64,000 nt of DNA from Piromyces finnis (taxonomy: Eukaryota > Neocallimastigomycota > Neocallimastigomycetes > Neocallimastigales > Neocallimastigaceae), in assembly GCA_002104945.1 (NCBI GenBank), contig MCFH01000005.1, positions 1,291,501 to 1,355,500 on the forward strand. Direction: 5' to 3'. Positions 1 to 10,860 of this stretch are shown piece by piece. The position numbers were made by a program, and so were the translations under genes. How positions within the stretch are numbered: the first letter of the stretch is position 1; the number at the start of each line of letters is the position of its first letter. The notes beneath the pieces were generated by a model. That model did no database searches, had not been told where the DNA came from, and worked only from the letters and a program-made list of their open reading frames with translations.

Positions 1-545
1 ATTAAATATATTAATTTCTTAAAAAATCTAAGAATGTGGTACAAAAACCCACAAATACACAAAACTGTTTTATACGCTTTATATTTGAAAATTTTGTTTA
101 ATTTTCTATAAAAGTTCTAAAAGAAAAATTTTAAGTTACACACTATTCCATTATATACCAACATATAACATAGTATAACATTATATATGATAATATTATG
201 TAACCAATAATTCTTGTATATATAGTCTGTCTAGATTATAACGTAAACTTTATATTTAAATAAAATAATTTATATAGATAGGGATAAAGAAATTTTTATA
301 TAAAAGGTTTGAAATGGAATAAGCTATTCAAGTAAAAAACTCAAAAAGTATAAATTCAATAATTTATTTAATACTATATAGAATTAGTAGATGATATAAA
401 TTACTATTTTTATTTATTGGATTATATTTTTAATTAAAAAAATAAAGGAATAATATAATAAAAAGCAAAGGATAAAAGATACAGAAAAAATAAAATAAAA
501 AATACAAAAACAAAAACAAAAAAATAATAAAAATATATAAAGAAA
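1..545. other. Intergenic AT-rich DNA
   Basis: Very AT-rich sequence with A-rich runs near 430-545. No coding frame with sensible composition was seen on either strand. The last part would be the leader of the gene that begins at 546. Confidence 0.6.
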
Positions 546-1627
546 ATGAGGTTATTAACTCTTTTAGAATTATTAATATTTTATATTCATACTATACACA
601 TTGTGTCAAACTTGAAAACATACATTATAGTGGTGTAGTTAGATATAATCAAGAAGATTTATCAAAAGATAATATAATAGTTCATGAACCTAATCCATAT
701 TGTTTCTACAACTACTCAAAGTTCCAGTAATGTCAAGACTATTCCTACAACTACTCAAAGTTCCAGCAATGCCAAGACAGTTTCCTCAACCACTAATATT
801 AATATTACTACTGGAAAATCCATTCCAATAGTTAGTACTAAAACTCTTTCTAGTACCATCAAATGTAGTAAAGAAACTGGATCCACCATGGTTACTTCCT
901 CTCTCAAAGTAAAACATTCAAAATCTACAATTTTATGTGAGGCAGAAGAAACCACTATTCCTATTTTATCAGTTGTCCTAGAAACTTATGAAGTTTGTAC
1001 CAAGAATTACGAAAAATGTGAACCACGTATAATTACTGGTAATTACGCCTATTCATTACTAACTTACACTAGAATTACTTGTCCAAACGTAAATTTCGAA
1101 GATACTGTCATTATTGTCGCTGGTTCCGATGATCTCTATACTCCTTTATCAACATTCGTTATGGGCAATGTTAATTTGAATGAAAAGACAACTGAATATA
1201 TCATCAAGGATAAAACTTTATATTGCTTTGAAAAAGCATATAAAGTTACTACAAAAGTTGTCAAGAGCAATACTTGTACCACCACTTATACTAATACCAT
1301 TACTACTAAGCAAAATACTTTAACAAGCAGTACCAAAATTATTCCAAGCATTACTACTACCAGTAAAGTTATCCCAACAGTAACTAGCACCACTAAAATT
1401 ATTTCAGATAATACCTGTGCTCCAAAAACAATTACATTAACCAAAAAGGAAACTATCACCATCACTGCTAATGCTTCCTCTACAAGTACCAATGATATAA
1501 TGATATAAATAAACAATGTGCTACTAAGTGGAGTCAATGTGGTGGTGAAAATTATCACGGCCCTTCTTATTGTCAATCTGGATTAACCTGTCATTATGTA
1601 AATCAATGGTATTCTCAATGCATGTAA
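546..1627 (+). pseudogene. Frameshifted secreted Thr/Ser-rich protein with C-terminal CBM1
   Basis: An ATG at 546 opens a hydrophobic signal-like peptide (MRLLTLLELLIFYIH) that stops at 636. Coding-like sequence continues in another frame at 623-700 (RYNQEDLSKDN) and then in the first frame from about 690 to 1508. It is rich in Thr and Ser and has a 33-bp direct repeat near 700-780 (TTTQSSSN). After the stop at 1506-1508, a clear CBM1 cellulose-binding module appears in the other frame at 1508-1627, with WSQCGGENYHGP and a C-terminal WYSQCM. The octamer AATGATAT occurs twice in tandem at 1491-1506; with one copy the CBM1 would be in frame. At least three frame changes are needed, so the gene looks inactivated. 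Assembly error is the alternative. The central domain is not recognised. Confidence 0.7.
1491..1506 (+). repeat. 8-bp tandem duplication causing a frameshift
   Basis: AATGATAT is present twice back to back. The extra eight bases shift the frame by two and bring in a TAA at 1506-1508, cutting off the CBM1 module encoded just downstream. Confidence 0.85.
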
Positions 1628-1979
1628 TGTGTATAATGAATATAATTATTGGTTTTATATATATTTTTTTTTAAAAAAAATTTGAATTCTTTGGATAAAT
1701 TTAAATCCAAATTATTTAATAAACATGATTGTTTTTATATTATCAATGATAAATTGACAAATTTTAAATAAAATTTAAAAAGAGAATTTAATATTAAAAA
1801 TAAAAACATATAAAAAATTCAAAAAAAAAAAAAAAAAAAAAAAACTATATAAATATAAATAAAAAATTATAAAAAGAAATAGATCCGAAATAAAAATTAA
1901 ATTTAATTATAGTTTTATTATAATGTAATAATATAATTAAAATTAATTATAAATTGTATATTATTTAAAATTTTAATTT
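1628..1979. other. Intergenic AT-rich DNA between converging genes
   Basis: Homopolymer A/T runs, including a 22-base A tract near 1822, between the 3' ends of the CBM1 gene (+) and the fungalysin remnant (-). No gene or clear terminator beyond AATAAA-like words. Confidence 0.6.
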
Positions 1980-3395
1980 ATATAATTATAAATGCCAAAA
2001 ATATGGTAGTGTTAACTGATAAATTATTATTTATATTAATGTTAACAATAATGAATATAAAATAAAAAAAAAGGTTGAATAAATTAATATTAATTACAAA
2101 TAAAACATTTCCAGGAATGATAGAATCATTATCGTAAACTTGGAGATAATCATCGGTGGAAGGATAATTTTCAATAATATTCCAGAAAGCATAGTATAAC
2201 ATAGATTTCCAAACATTTCCTCCATCATAGTAGCTAACATCTGTATCTCTAATATATTTTAATTTGGAATATTTATCGTCGTTAGTGCATGAAGCAAAAC
2301 TCTCTATATTGTTAATGTGGTCAATTTGAACAAATATGTCTCTATTAATGTTTTTTTTTTATCAAATTGTAATGTGGCAGAAAAGAAATCAGAGTATCCT
2401 TCATCCAAAGCTGCAAAATCGGTAGAAGATGATACCATATTACAATCATAGTTTGGTCCACCCCTTAATCTTGCAGATACACCATGAGTGTATTCATGAA
2501 TCAAAACATGATTACTGACACCAGAACTAACCCAAAGACCATTGTTTAAATTAGAAACCTTTGGTAATATCATTATTGGTGGAATACCATCACGAGAAGT
2601 ACTGGTATATGGATAAATGTTTTCACATATGCCATCAATTTTTTTTTGTTCTTTGGTACATTCATTAATATTTGCATATGACCATGGCATCATTTTCCAT
2701 TCCACCTTTTCCGAAATTATTTTCTTGGAAATTTCCTTTCTTTTCATCAAATCCCAAATTGTAAAAAATGTCATGTAATATATTTCCAAATTAAAATATA
2801 GATGCTAAGACAATATCCTTATTAAATTCATCTTTACAATTTTTGGTATTATTTCAGTTAGTGCCATCAAATTCAAGTTTTTTTTCCACCATTGAATGAA
2901 TACTCTATAAGATTATATAAAAACATAAAAACAATTAAAAATATATTACTAAATGTTATTAAATATTATTAAAAATTATTATTATTAAATTGAATGAATA
3001 TATTGTATTATTTTATATTTATTAATCAATTTTATAAAATGGAAAGAAAATATATATATATATTGAATACATTACTTGAAACATAATCTTGAGCTCTAAT
3101 ATTATTTCCAAGAGTAACATATGAAGTAATATCATCGTTAAATTTATGCCATCCATTTGGAGAAAAAATTTTATTACTTGGATCTTCAAATTCTTGTAAT
3201 TCGTAACTTTTTAAAATTTGAAAATGGATAACTAATGTATTTCATATTTCCACGAAGTTCAAAGCCATTGATAGGTTTTTTGTTTTTAAAATCATAGCTA
3301 ATAACATTGTAGACTCCGTTGTAAAAAAAAGTAAATTCCCAAACGTTTATACCTATAATACTATATATAATCTGAATATGACATGGAATATTCTT
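1980..3395 (-). pseudogene. Fungalysin (M36) metalloprotease pseudogene
   Basis: Reading the minus strand from 3395, M36 blocks appear in family order but in changing frames: NGFELRGNMK, SPNGWHKFNDD, TLGNNIRAQDYV, an intron-like break at about 3074-2917, [18 protein letters not shown], the zinc site HEYTHGVSARLRGG (HEXXH), the DEGYSDFF block that carries the third ligand, and GNVWKSMLYYAFWNI. Between these blocks lie stops (TGA and TAA at about 2850-2790) and frameshifts near 2685 and in the T-tract at 2351-2360. No signal peptide or intact propeptide was found upstream. M36 enzymes are secreted fungal zinc endopeptidases; this copy cannot encode one. The sequencing-error alternative is weakened by the many independent lesions. 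Confidence 0.85.
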
Positions 3396-3665
3396 TTTTT
3401 TTTATTTTATTAAGATTTAATATATTTTTAATATAATAAGATTTATTATTGTTTTATAAATTTTAACATATTGAATTATTATTACAAAAATCAATATTTA
3501 TTATTTTTCTTTTAGGTAAATAATAGGTATTAAAATAATACTATTAAATGATAATCACCTTATTTAAATACATCATTATTATGAATATTTTCTTTTTAAT
3601 ATTATAAGTTTACTAATATGCCTTTTTGATTATATATAGTATTATTCATTGCATTCAATATTTAG

Positions 3666-3677
3666 TATTTAAATGTA
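3666..3677. repeat. Target-site duplication of full-length SINE, left copy
   Basis: TATTTAAATGTA here is repeated exactly at 4230-4241, flanking the poly(T)-to-head element between them. Confidence 0.85.
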
Positions 3678-4229
3678 TTTTTTTTTTTTTTTTTAACTTC
3701 CGAGTGCATTTCTCCCATCGATCAGAGTTAGCTCCAATGGTGGTTCTTAGAGAAACGTTGGCTCATTCCTATTGCTAGGTGGTTGTGACCCTCCTGGTCT
3801 GTCATACTGTTTCTTCAGCTTCGACGCTCACTTAATCCATGTACATTAGATGCATGTCGTTGTACGATATTTCACAACTACAATGCTAAGCCTCTTATAG
3901 TCAATTTGATCACGTGTCAACCGCCCCCTAATGTTTACACTTAAATTGATTAAGGAATATTATGTGTTTTTGGCATAGCCTAAGTCACCACTTATTAAGT
4001 TCTAATTTGGAATGTACCATGTACACTAGACCCTCTCAGGCCGGCTAGACGAGTGTTATTATCATAGTAGTAAATTAGAAAGTTCATTTATACTTACCTG
4101 AATATCATAACCCAACCCATGGCAAACCCAGTGGGAAAATCCACAGGCACTGACATCTGCGGGGTCGAACCAGAAGCCTTATGTATGCTAAGGAAACGCC
4201 TTAACAACCAGGATAAAAACTGGAACGAC
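3678..4229 (-). mobile_element. Full-length tRNA-headed SINE (552 bp) with poly(A) tail
   Basis: This is an island of ordinary base composition in AT-rich DNA, flanked by a perfect 12-bp target-site duplication. It lies on the minus strand: the head is at 4229 and a 17-base poly(A) tail (T on the + strand) is at 3678-3694. Near the head is a tRNA-like RNA polymerase III promoter: an A-box-like TGGTTGTTAAGG (complement of 4199-4210) and a B box GGTTCGACCCC (complement of 4161-4171), about 27 nt apart. The stretch between contains CCTTAGCATACATAAGG, which resembles the anticodon arm of tRNA-Ala(AGC). No open reading frame is evident. The 3' 150 bp recur, in the other orientation and with their own tail and duplication, at 18666-18840. 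Movement would need a partner LINE, not present here. Confidence 0.85.
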
Positions 4230-4241
4230 TATTTAAATGTA
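4230..4241. repeat. Target-site duplication of full-length SINE, right copy
   Basis: Exact match to 3666-3677. Confidence 0.85.
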
Positions 4242-6061
4242 AAAATACAATTTCCAACAAAGAAAAAATACTAATAAATAAGGTTTAATAGAAAATAAAT
4301 GATTCATAACAATAATAATAATAATAAAAAAAAAAAATGTTTTCATGGTTAAAAGGTATTGTTCTATTTCTTTTTATTAAAAAAGAAAAAAAATACATTC
4401 TTAATGATTTCTGTTAATAAATAAAATATTATTATTACTATCATAATTTTATTTAATGGTAATACTAAATCATTGCACCCGTATATTATTTTAAATTTTA
4501 AATATATTACTTATCCATATATGATTTCATGAAAAAAGTGATATAAATATTAAAATTTATTTGTTTTATAAATACAATTAATTTATATCTCATGAAAAGA
4601 GGTAAGAGTATTATTATTAATACATTATATTATATTAAGCTAATTATTACTTTTTTTTTTTTTAATATATTTATTTGATTCTGGAAATCATAAAACAATA
4701 TTAAAGTATGAAACTTATGTGATGATATAAAATAGAATATAAACTTTTTTAGTAGTATGAAACGTAGATTGACTACAATTTCTTTTTTAAAAGAGAGGAA
4801 AAAAACATTATTGTATATATGAGTTTGTCTAATATTAATTTATAATATGAAGTTATACTATTATATATAATTATTTGTTCATTCCTTTTATTATTTAATA
4901 TTTTAATTGTTATTTTATAAATAAAAGCAAAAATTTAATTTGCTTTGCTATATTTTATTATTAAAGGGTTATATTAAAAATTAACATCAAGATTTCTGTT
5001 TTTTTTTTTTTTTTTTTTTTTTAAATAAATTCATATAATAACTTTATAGAAAATATTCTTTCTATTAATACTCAATTAATAAAAAAGTCTTATCATATTA
5101 GACAATATATGAATATATATAATTAAATATATTAAATATTATTATTACTTTTAGGATTAATAATAGTAATGGTCCATTTATAGACATTATTATAAAAAAT
5201 ATGGAATTTAGAATTCATTCCATGATTTTTTTTTATTGCTTTAAAGAAGCATAAATAATAATACTATTATAACTTTTTTTTATTATTTCTAATTTTATTT
5301 TATGACCTTTTTATGTTAGAAATAACTTTAAATCTTAAAGAGGATAAAGAAAAATATAATCTATATATAATAATAATTTTTCTTTTATATTATTTAATTT
5401 TTTTTTAAATGAATTAATATAAATGAATAAATAACATAGTTATTCAACTACACATAAATTTGTATAAAAAATGAATTTCTTGGATCTTTTAAACTTTGTT
5501 ATTAATTATTATTTAATTTTTTTTTTCATACATATTATGTTAATAATTACTTATTTAATTATTATTTAAATATATAATAAGTTGTAATAACTTATTTAAA
5601 ATTATTATTTAATAAGTGATAATAATTACTTATTAATAGTTTTAAATATTGTTGATTATACACTTTTTTTTTTTTAAATTAAAATATTTTATACAATAAT
5701 ACAAAAAAATTTTTTTTTTAAAAAAAAACAAAGCTATAATTTTAAAAATTATAAAATTATATAATACATATTTTTTTACAAAAAAAAGAAAAAAAAAGTA
5801 TTAAATATTTCTTTTTTTTTTTTTCTTTACATATTTTTTGTAAAAGAGAAAATAAAATATTATTTTATAAAATAATATTTAGTATTAAAAATAATTAAAA
5901 CTTTGATAATTTTATATACCATTGCTAAGGTATAAAACTTAAATATTATGGTATATAATTATAATATCTGTTTTAATTAATTGCATAATAATATATTTAC
6001 ATCAAATTATATTATTAAAAATAAAAAACTCTTTTGAAATTAAATTATTCATTTTAATTCA
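4242..6061. other. Intergenic AT-rich DNA
   Basis: About 1.8 kb of poly-T and poly-A runs and short AT repeats, including a T run of about 22 near 5000. No gene, tRNA or recognisable element was seen. Confidence 0.55.
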
Positions 6062-6989
6062 TTAATTACATATACCAAATTGACTTTGACAACCGGAACC
6101 ACAATGATCCTTGGTCATACCACACCAACCATATTTACTACAACAAAGACCACTTATACATTTAGCAACACCTGCACCACATCTTTCATCAGAGAGAGGA
6201 AGGTTGTTATTGTTATTGTTGTTATTGTTGTTATTATTATTATTGTTGTTGTTATTGTTATTATTGTTATTATTATTATTGTTGTTATTGTTATTATTAT
6301 TATTGTTGTTATTGTTATTATTATTATTGTTATTATTATTGTTGTTATTGTTATTATTAGTTGGCTTTGCATAGACTGGCTTACCTATGGTATTTCCTTT
6401 GTCATAATTACAAACTAAATAAGTTTTATAATTTCCACAACTGGCTAAACCACATCCAACCTTTGTATTTTCAGCCCAGACAATTTGAGTATAATGTCCA
6501 ATAACCTTTCCATTAACTGTAGAACCAGAAAATTTTGCGTAATTTCCATATTTTAAAAAGTCAGATTTTTCAGCAGTCCAAAGGTTAAATAACTTGGTAA
6601 CAGAAGTATTTCCTTTACTACCAGCAAGATTTTCAGGTCCTGTTTTAGAATGGACCATACCTTTACATTTATTAGCATAATTCTTTAAATTTTTTTTATT
6701 TATAGAGATTACATTAGTCATATGATTAAATAATTTTAAAAAAAAAAAAAAAGAAAAAAAAAAAAAAACTAGCAATAGAATAAAGAAATAAATTTAAAAG
6801 ACATACTTGAGCCTTAGTAGCAAGAGTATTATCCCATGAAATTTCTTTCATATTTGGTGAATTGACTTCATTTCTAGCATTACGATGAAGTTGTAACAAT
6901 TCATTTTTTTGACTGTTTGATAAGGCAGCATCGGACAAAGTAACAGATAAAAGAGCGAAAATTAAAACAGATAAGATTTTTGAATTCAT
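6062..6989 (-). CDS. Secreted CAP/PR-1 protein with poly-Asn linker and CBM18
   Basis: Two exons, 6989-6807 and 6682-6062 (phase 0), give 267 aa. The 124-nt intron begins GTATGT and contains long T runs. Residues 1-21 are a signal peptide. A CAP (SCP/TAPS) domain covers about 27-160, with [17 protein letters not shown], the family signature [17 protein letters not shown] and [10 protein letters not shown]. An Asn-only linker of about 50 residues is encoded by AAT/AAC codons (6213-6355). The C-terminal 40 residues form a hevein-type chitin-binding module (CBM18) with eight Cys, including [19 protein letters not shown] and CGSGCQ. CAP proteins are extracellular and several fungal and plant members bind sterols or lipids. 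Here the CBM18 would tether the protein to chitin, perhaps the fungus's own wall. That role is inferred. The start is the first ATG and gives the signal peptide. Confidence 0.88.
6213..6355 (-). repeat. Coding trinucleotide tract encoding poly-Asn
   Basis: AAT/AAC codon mixture on the minus strand between the CAP and CBM18 modules. The mix of two codons suggests it is maintained rather than a fresh slippage product. Confidence 0.85.
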
Positions 6990-8807
6990 TTTTATAATAT
7001 ATATATATATATATTTAAAATATTAATTATTATTATTTATATATATTATTTTTATAATATATTTGTTATTATTATTTTTTTTTTGGTTTGAAAAATTAAG
7101 CGAACCTTTTGTCTTTTTATAGTTTTTTAAAAGCTTTTGTATTAACTACAATTAATATAGATCCTATTTAATATAAGAAATATTATATATTATATATTTA
7201 AACATATATATATCATACACATATCATTATTAATTAAAACAATACTTTTTGAAATGAAATAAAAAATAGCAAAAAAGAAATTATAAAATATATTATACAT
7301 ATACATAATATATTATGTATTACTATTTAGATTATATTATTAAGTTAATAATATTTTAAAAGTTCATTTGATCATATAGAATATGAGAATATACTTTAAT
7401 TACAAGTTTAATAATTAATATTTAAAAAATCACAGTATAATAAATGTTTTATATATGTATATATTTCATTATATATATTAGAGTTAAAAATGTTATAGAA
7501 ACTTTTAATAATTAAAGTATTTAGTTAAGGATTACTCAAAATTACAATACATTTGAAATTAACAATGTATTAATTAATAGAAATGACTTTTTTTTTTTAT
7601 AAAATAAAACATAAAATAAATTAATTAATACATTATGCTTGACTTTTTTTTTTATAAAATAAAACATAAAATAAATTAATTAATACATTATGCTTGACTT
7701 TTTTTTTTATAAAATAAAACATAAAATAAATTAATTAATACATTATGCTTGACTTTTTTTTTTATAAAATAAAACATAAAATAAATTAATTAATACATTA
7801 TGCTTGACTTTTTAATCATTTATTCTGACTTAATTATTAATATATATTTGTTAATCCTTTTAAATTCATTAGCATTGAAAGATATATAGAAATATAATAG
7901 AAGAATGATGTGAATATTCAAATATTAAATCAAACATAAGATATAATTTAAATGATACATAATCATACATAAAATATATTAATATAACAATATTTATTTA
8001 TGACTAAAAACTCTATAAAGTAGTTTAATCTATTATTTGTAAATTATATATTTGATATATATAATAAAAGAGAAAAGTTAATTATTGTAATTGATTACAT
8101 TATTTATCATTTCTCATTATGGTTTTAATTTAAACTTTTTTTTTCTTTTTAAAAAGAAATAACATTTGGTGAGAAATATATATAATTGGTTCAATAAAAT
8201 TAATCTTTTTTTTTTTAAAAAAGAGTATATTAAAAAATAAATTAAATCTTTACATAAATTAAAAGTTTGGGAAAATTTTTGCTGGAAAAATATGAAAAAA
8301 TGTCCAAAAATAAAAAGATATAAAATAAGGTTGGAATATAAAGTAAAAAAAAAAAAAAAAGAACTTTTTTTTTTTTAAAAGAATTTTAAATAAAAGTTTA
8401 TAAATTATAAAATATTAAAACTATACAATGAAATGTCCTATAAATATACAGATAGAAAAAAAAAAAAAAAACAACTAAATCTTTATTATCTTTAATTAAA
8501 TTAATTATCATTATCATTATCATAAAAAAAAAAAATATTTAGAAAAGTTAAAACTAGTGCTTGATAGTTATTGTAATTAATTTAGACATTTCCATTTATA
8601 TATAAAATAATGAATAGCATGTAGTTTATTCCTTTACAAAATATTTTATTAAAAATAAAAAAAGATTAAATAGTGAAGAATTTACTCTAATTTTGACATT
8701 ATTCTTTTTTTTTTTTTTTTTTATTTTTTATTAATTCAGTAATTACTTATTATTATTCATATCATTTATAAAATTAATTAGACAAGATTTTTTTTCTAAT
8801 TAATAAA
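6990..8807. other. Intergenic AT-rich DNA with minisatellite
   Basis: Contains the promoter side of the CAP gene (an AT dinucleotide run near 6997-7016), a 55-bp tandem array (7585-7805, listed separately) and homopolymer runs. No gene was recognised. Confidence 0.55.
7585..7805. repeat. 55-bp minisatellite, four copies
   Basis: Unit starts GACTTTTTTTTTT and ends CATTATGCTT. Units start at 7585, 7641, 7696 and 7751, and a fifth unit begins and breaks off at 7806. Copies are almost identical; the first has one extra T. Confidence 0.9.
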
Positions 8808-9042
8808 ATATTATAATACTATGATCTGGCAATTAAAAATGTATAATTATTTAATAGTTGGATTAATCATTATCCAAAATTTTTTGGCGGATTTAATCAG
8901 ACTTTTTGGCCAGAAGAAATTCGACCTCTGCCAAACTTTTATCTAGTGGATTTTAAATTTTAAAAAGATCTTTAGTTATGTTTTAACACAACATAATGAG
9001 AGAGTGTTATTAATTATTAAAAACTTGGTGTAAATCTCAACA
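8808..9042. repeat. 235-bp dispersed repeat, copy 1
   Basis: Near-identical to 9453-9689 in the same orientation. It includes GATCTGGCAATTAAAAA, GGCCAGAAGAAATTCGACC and a GTGTAAATCTCAACA end. Read on the minus strand it starts TGTTGAGATTTACACC, like an LTR end, but no flanking short duplication was found. A diverged third piece (GGCCAGAAGAAA context) lies at about 9935-9996. Confidence 0.75.
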
Positions 9043-9159
9043 ATTGATATAAAAATAATACATGATTTGAACCTATTATTATATTAGTAATTTTTCCTAA
9101 TATTAAATTTATAGTTTTTAATAATATTAAATATTAATTATTTCTATAATATACAAAAA

Positions 9160-9450
9160 TGTAATATAAATGTATTATTAATGTAATAATATGTAATGTA
9201 AAAGAATAATGTAAATGTATGATCCATATAGTTCCAGCCTTATAATTGGACAATTAGTTATTAAGTAGTATAAATAGACTATTAAAAAGGGGCTTCTTGT
9301 TTTAGTAAAAATTTAAATAAGTTAACAACAACAGAACTGACGTTTTTAGTATTTAGATAGAATAGAAATATTAGAACGTAATAAATAAAGCTATTAATAA
9401 AACATACATTATTTAAAGTTTAATTCTTTCTACATAAAAATAACCCGTAT
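9160..9450 (+). mobile_element. Probable solo LTR or LTR remnant, copy 1
   Basis: Homologous to 32115-32465 (opposite strand) over about 250 bp. It has a TATA-like TAGTATAAATAGAC near 9270, then AATAGAAATATTAGAACG and an AATAAA-rich end. A TATA box followed by a polyadenylation-like word within a short repeat beginning TGTA fits an LTR. No gag or pol, primer-binding site or convincing target duplication was seen, so the class is uncertain. Confidence 0.45.
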
Positions 9451-9452
9451 CA

Positions 9453-9689
9453 ATATTATAATACTATGATGATCTGGCAATTAAAAACGTATAATTATTT
9501 AATAGTTGGGATTGATAATTATCCAAAATTTTTGGCGGATTTAATCAGACTTTTTGGCCAGAAGAAATTCGACCTCTGCCAAACTTTTATCTAGTGGATT
9601 TTAAATTTTAAAAAGATCTTTAGTTATGTTTTAACACAACATAATGAGAGAGTGTTATTAATTATTAAAACTTGGTGTAAATCTCAACA
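9453..9689. repeat. 237-bp dispersed repeat, copy 2
   Basis: Direct repeat of 8808-9042, separated by about 410 bp that includes the LTR-like element. The copies differ by a few substitutions and small indels (an extra GAT near 9470). Confidence 0.75.
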
Positions 9690-9747
9690 CATAAAAAATA
9701 TTAAATAATAGTATGAAAATTAATAATAGTTTATATATATAGTCTAG

Positions 9748-9923
9748 ATAATTATGTATCTAATTCCTATAGTGTGTAGAAAATTAATAATATAATTATG
9801 TATTTAATTTATATAGTGTATAGAAAATTAATAATATAATTATGTATTTAATTTATATAGTGTATAGAAAATTAATAATATAATTATGTATCTAATTTAT
9901 ATAGTGTGTAGAAAATTAATATA
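9748..9923. repeat. 44-bp minisatellite, four copies
   Basis: Units begin ATAATTATGT and end near AAAATTAATAAT. Starts are at 9748, 9792, 9836 and 9880. The outer copies share CTATAGTGTG-type variants that the inner two lack. Confidence 0.88.
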
Positions 9924-10860
9924 GTTGAGTTAGTGTATGTCCTAGATTTCTGGAAGATTTAGCCAAAATTTCTGGCCAGAAGAAAATTGATTCCAGGCTT
10001 TAAAAATAAGAATATATAAAATTTTTTTTAATAATAAATTAAATTATTATTATTATTTTCATTTTCATTTTTTTTTAGTTAAACTACTATTTTACTGGGT
10101 ACATTTAGTAGTTATTGGTATAAACCTTTTTTTTTTTTAATTTAAATAATTAAAAAAGTTTTTTAAAGTTACTATTTATAAAATTAAAATTTATTTTATA
10201 TTTCATTTAGTTTATTTTAGCAAAAGATATCGAAATAATGAAATTAGTAATAGTATAAAGATGAAACGGATTATGCATTTAAAAAATATAGCAATATACA
10301 ATTATTACTTTTGATTTTTATAAATATTTATAATTTTATTAAAAACTGATATACGGATCATTATACTATTTATAACACTTAATAATAATTTTAATATTTA
10401 AATTCTTTTTTTTTTTTAAATAAAATATTTAAAGGGATTTTATCAACTTTTTAATTTAATTTTCTTGTTAATGTTAATTAAAAATATGTATAATTAATGA
10501 TTATTTTTTAAAAATATCCATTTTAATGTGTTAAAATGTAGAACTAATTTATTATTATAATCTTTAATTTGGTATAATATTCCAATAAATTTTAGTAATT
10601 TTAATTTTAATTATTTGAAAATTAAAATATATATATTTAAACTTTTTTTAATTTTGAAAATGACTCTATTTATCGAACTTTTGTGAAACATATGAAAGTA
10701 ATAAAGAAATGGTAAAAAAAAAAAAAAAAAAAAACGATATAAAATAAAGGAAAAAGTGATTTTTTTTAAGAAAAAAAATTGTATTGAAATAATAATAAAA
10801 TTAAAATAAATATATTCAACAAATATACCCATACTTATTTATTTGTAAAATACTTTAAAA
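9924..10860. other. Intergenic AT-rich DNA upstream of the 10861 gene
   Basis: About 0.9 kb of AT-rich DNA. It holds a short piece related to the 235-bp repeat (9935-9996) and a 20-base A run near 10715. No credible gene; the one ORF present is made of homopolymer codons. Confidence 0.55.

Noticed and set aside
755-1576. Minus-strand ORFs opposite the CBM1 gene
   Set aside because: They are mirror frames of the Thr/Ser-rich coding strand (Val- and Leu-rich translations) with no signal or domain of their own.
6080-6418. Plus-strand ORFs of poly-Val/Ile or poly-Leu
   Set aside because: These are the complement of the AAT/AAC codon tract encoding poly-Asn in the CAP-CBM18 gene.
7585-9923. Possible CRISPR-like array from the regular minisatellites
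   Set aside because: The units are contiguous tandem repeats without unique spacers, and the organism is a fungus.
10611-10832. 73-aa minus-strand ORF rich in Phe and Lys
   Set aside because: Composed of homopolymer codons in the promoter region of the 10861 gene; no domain or signal.
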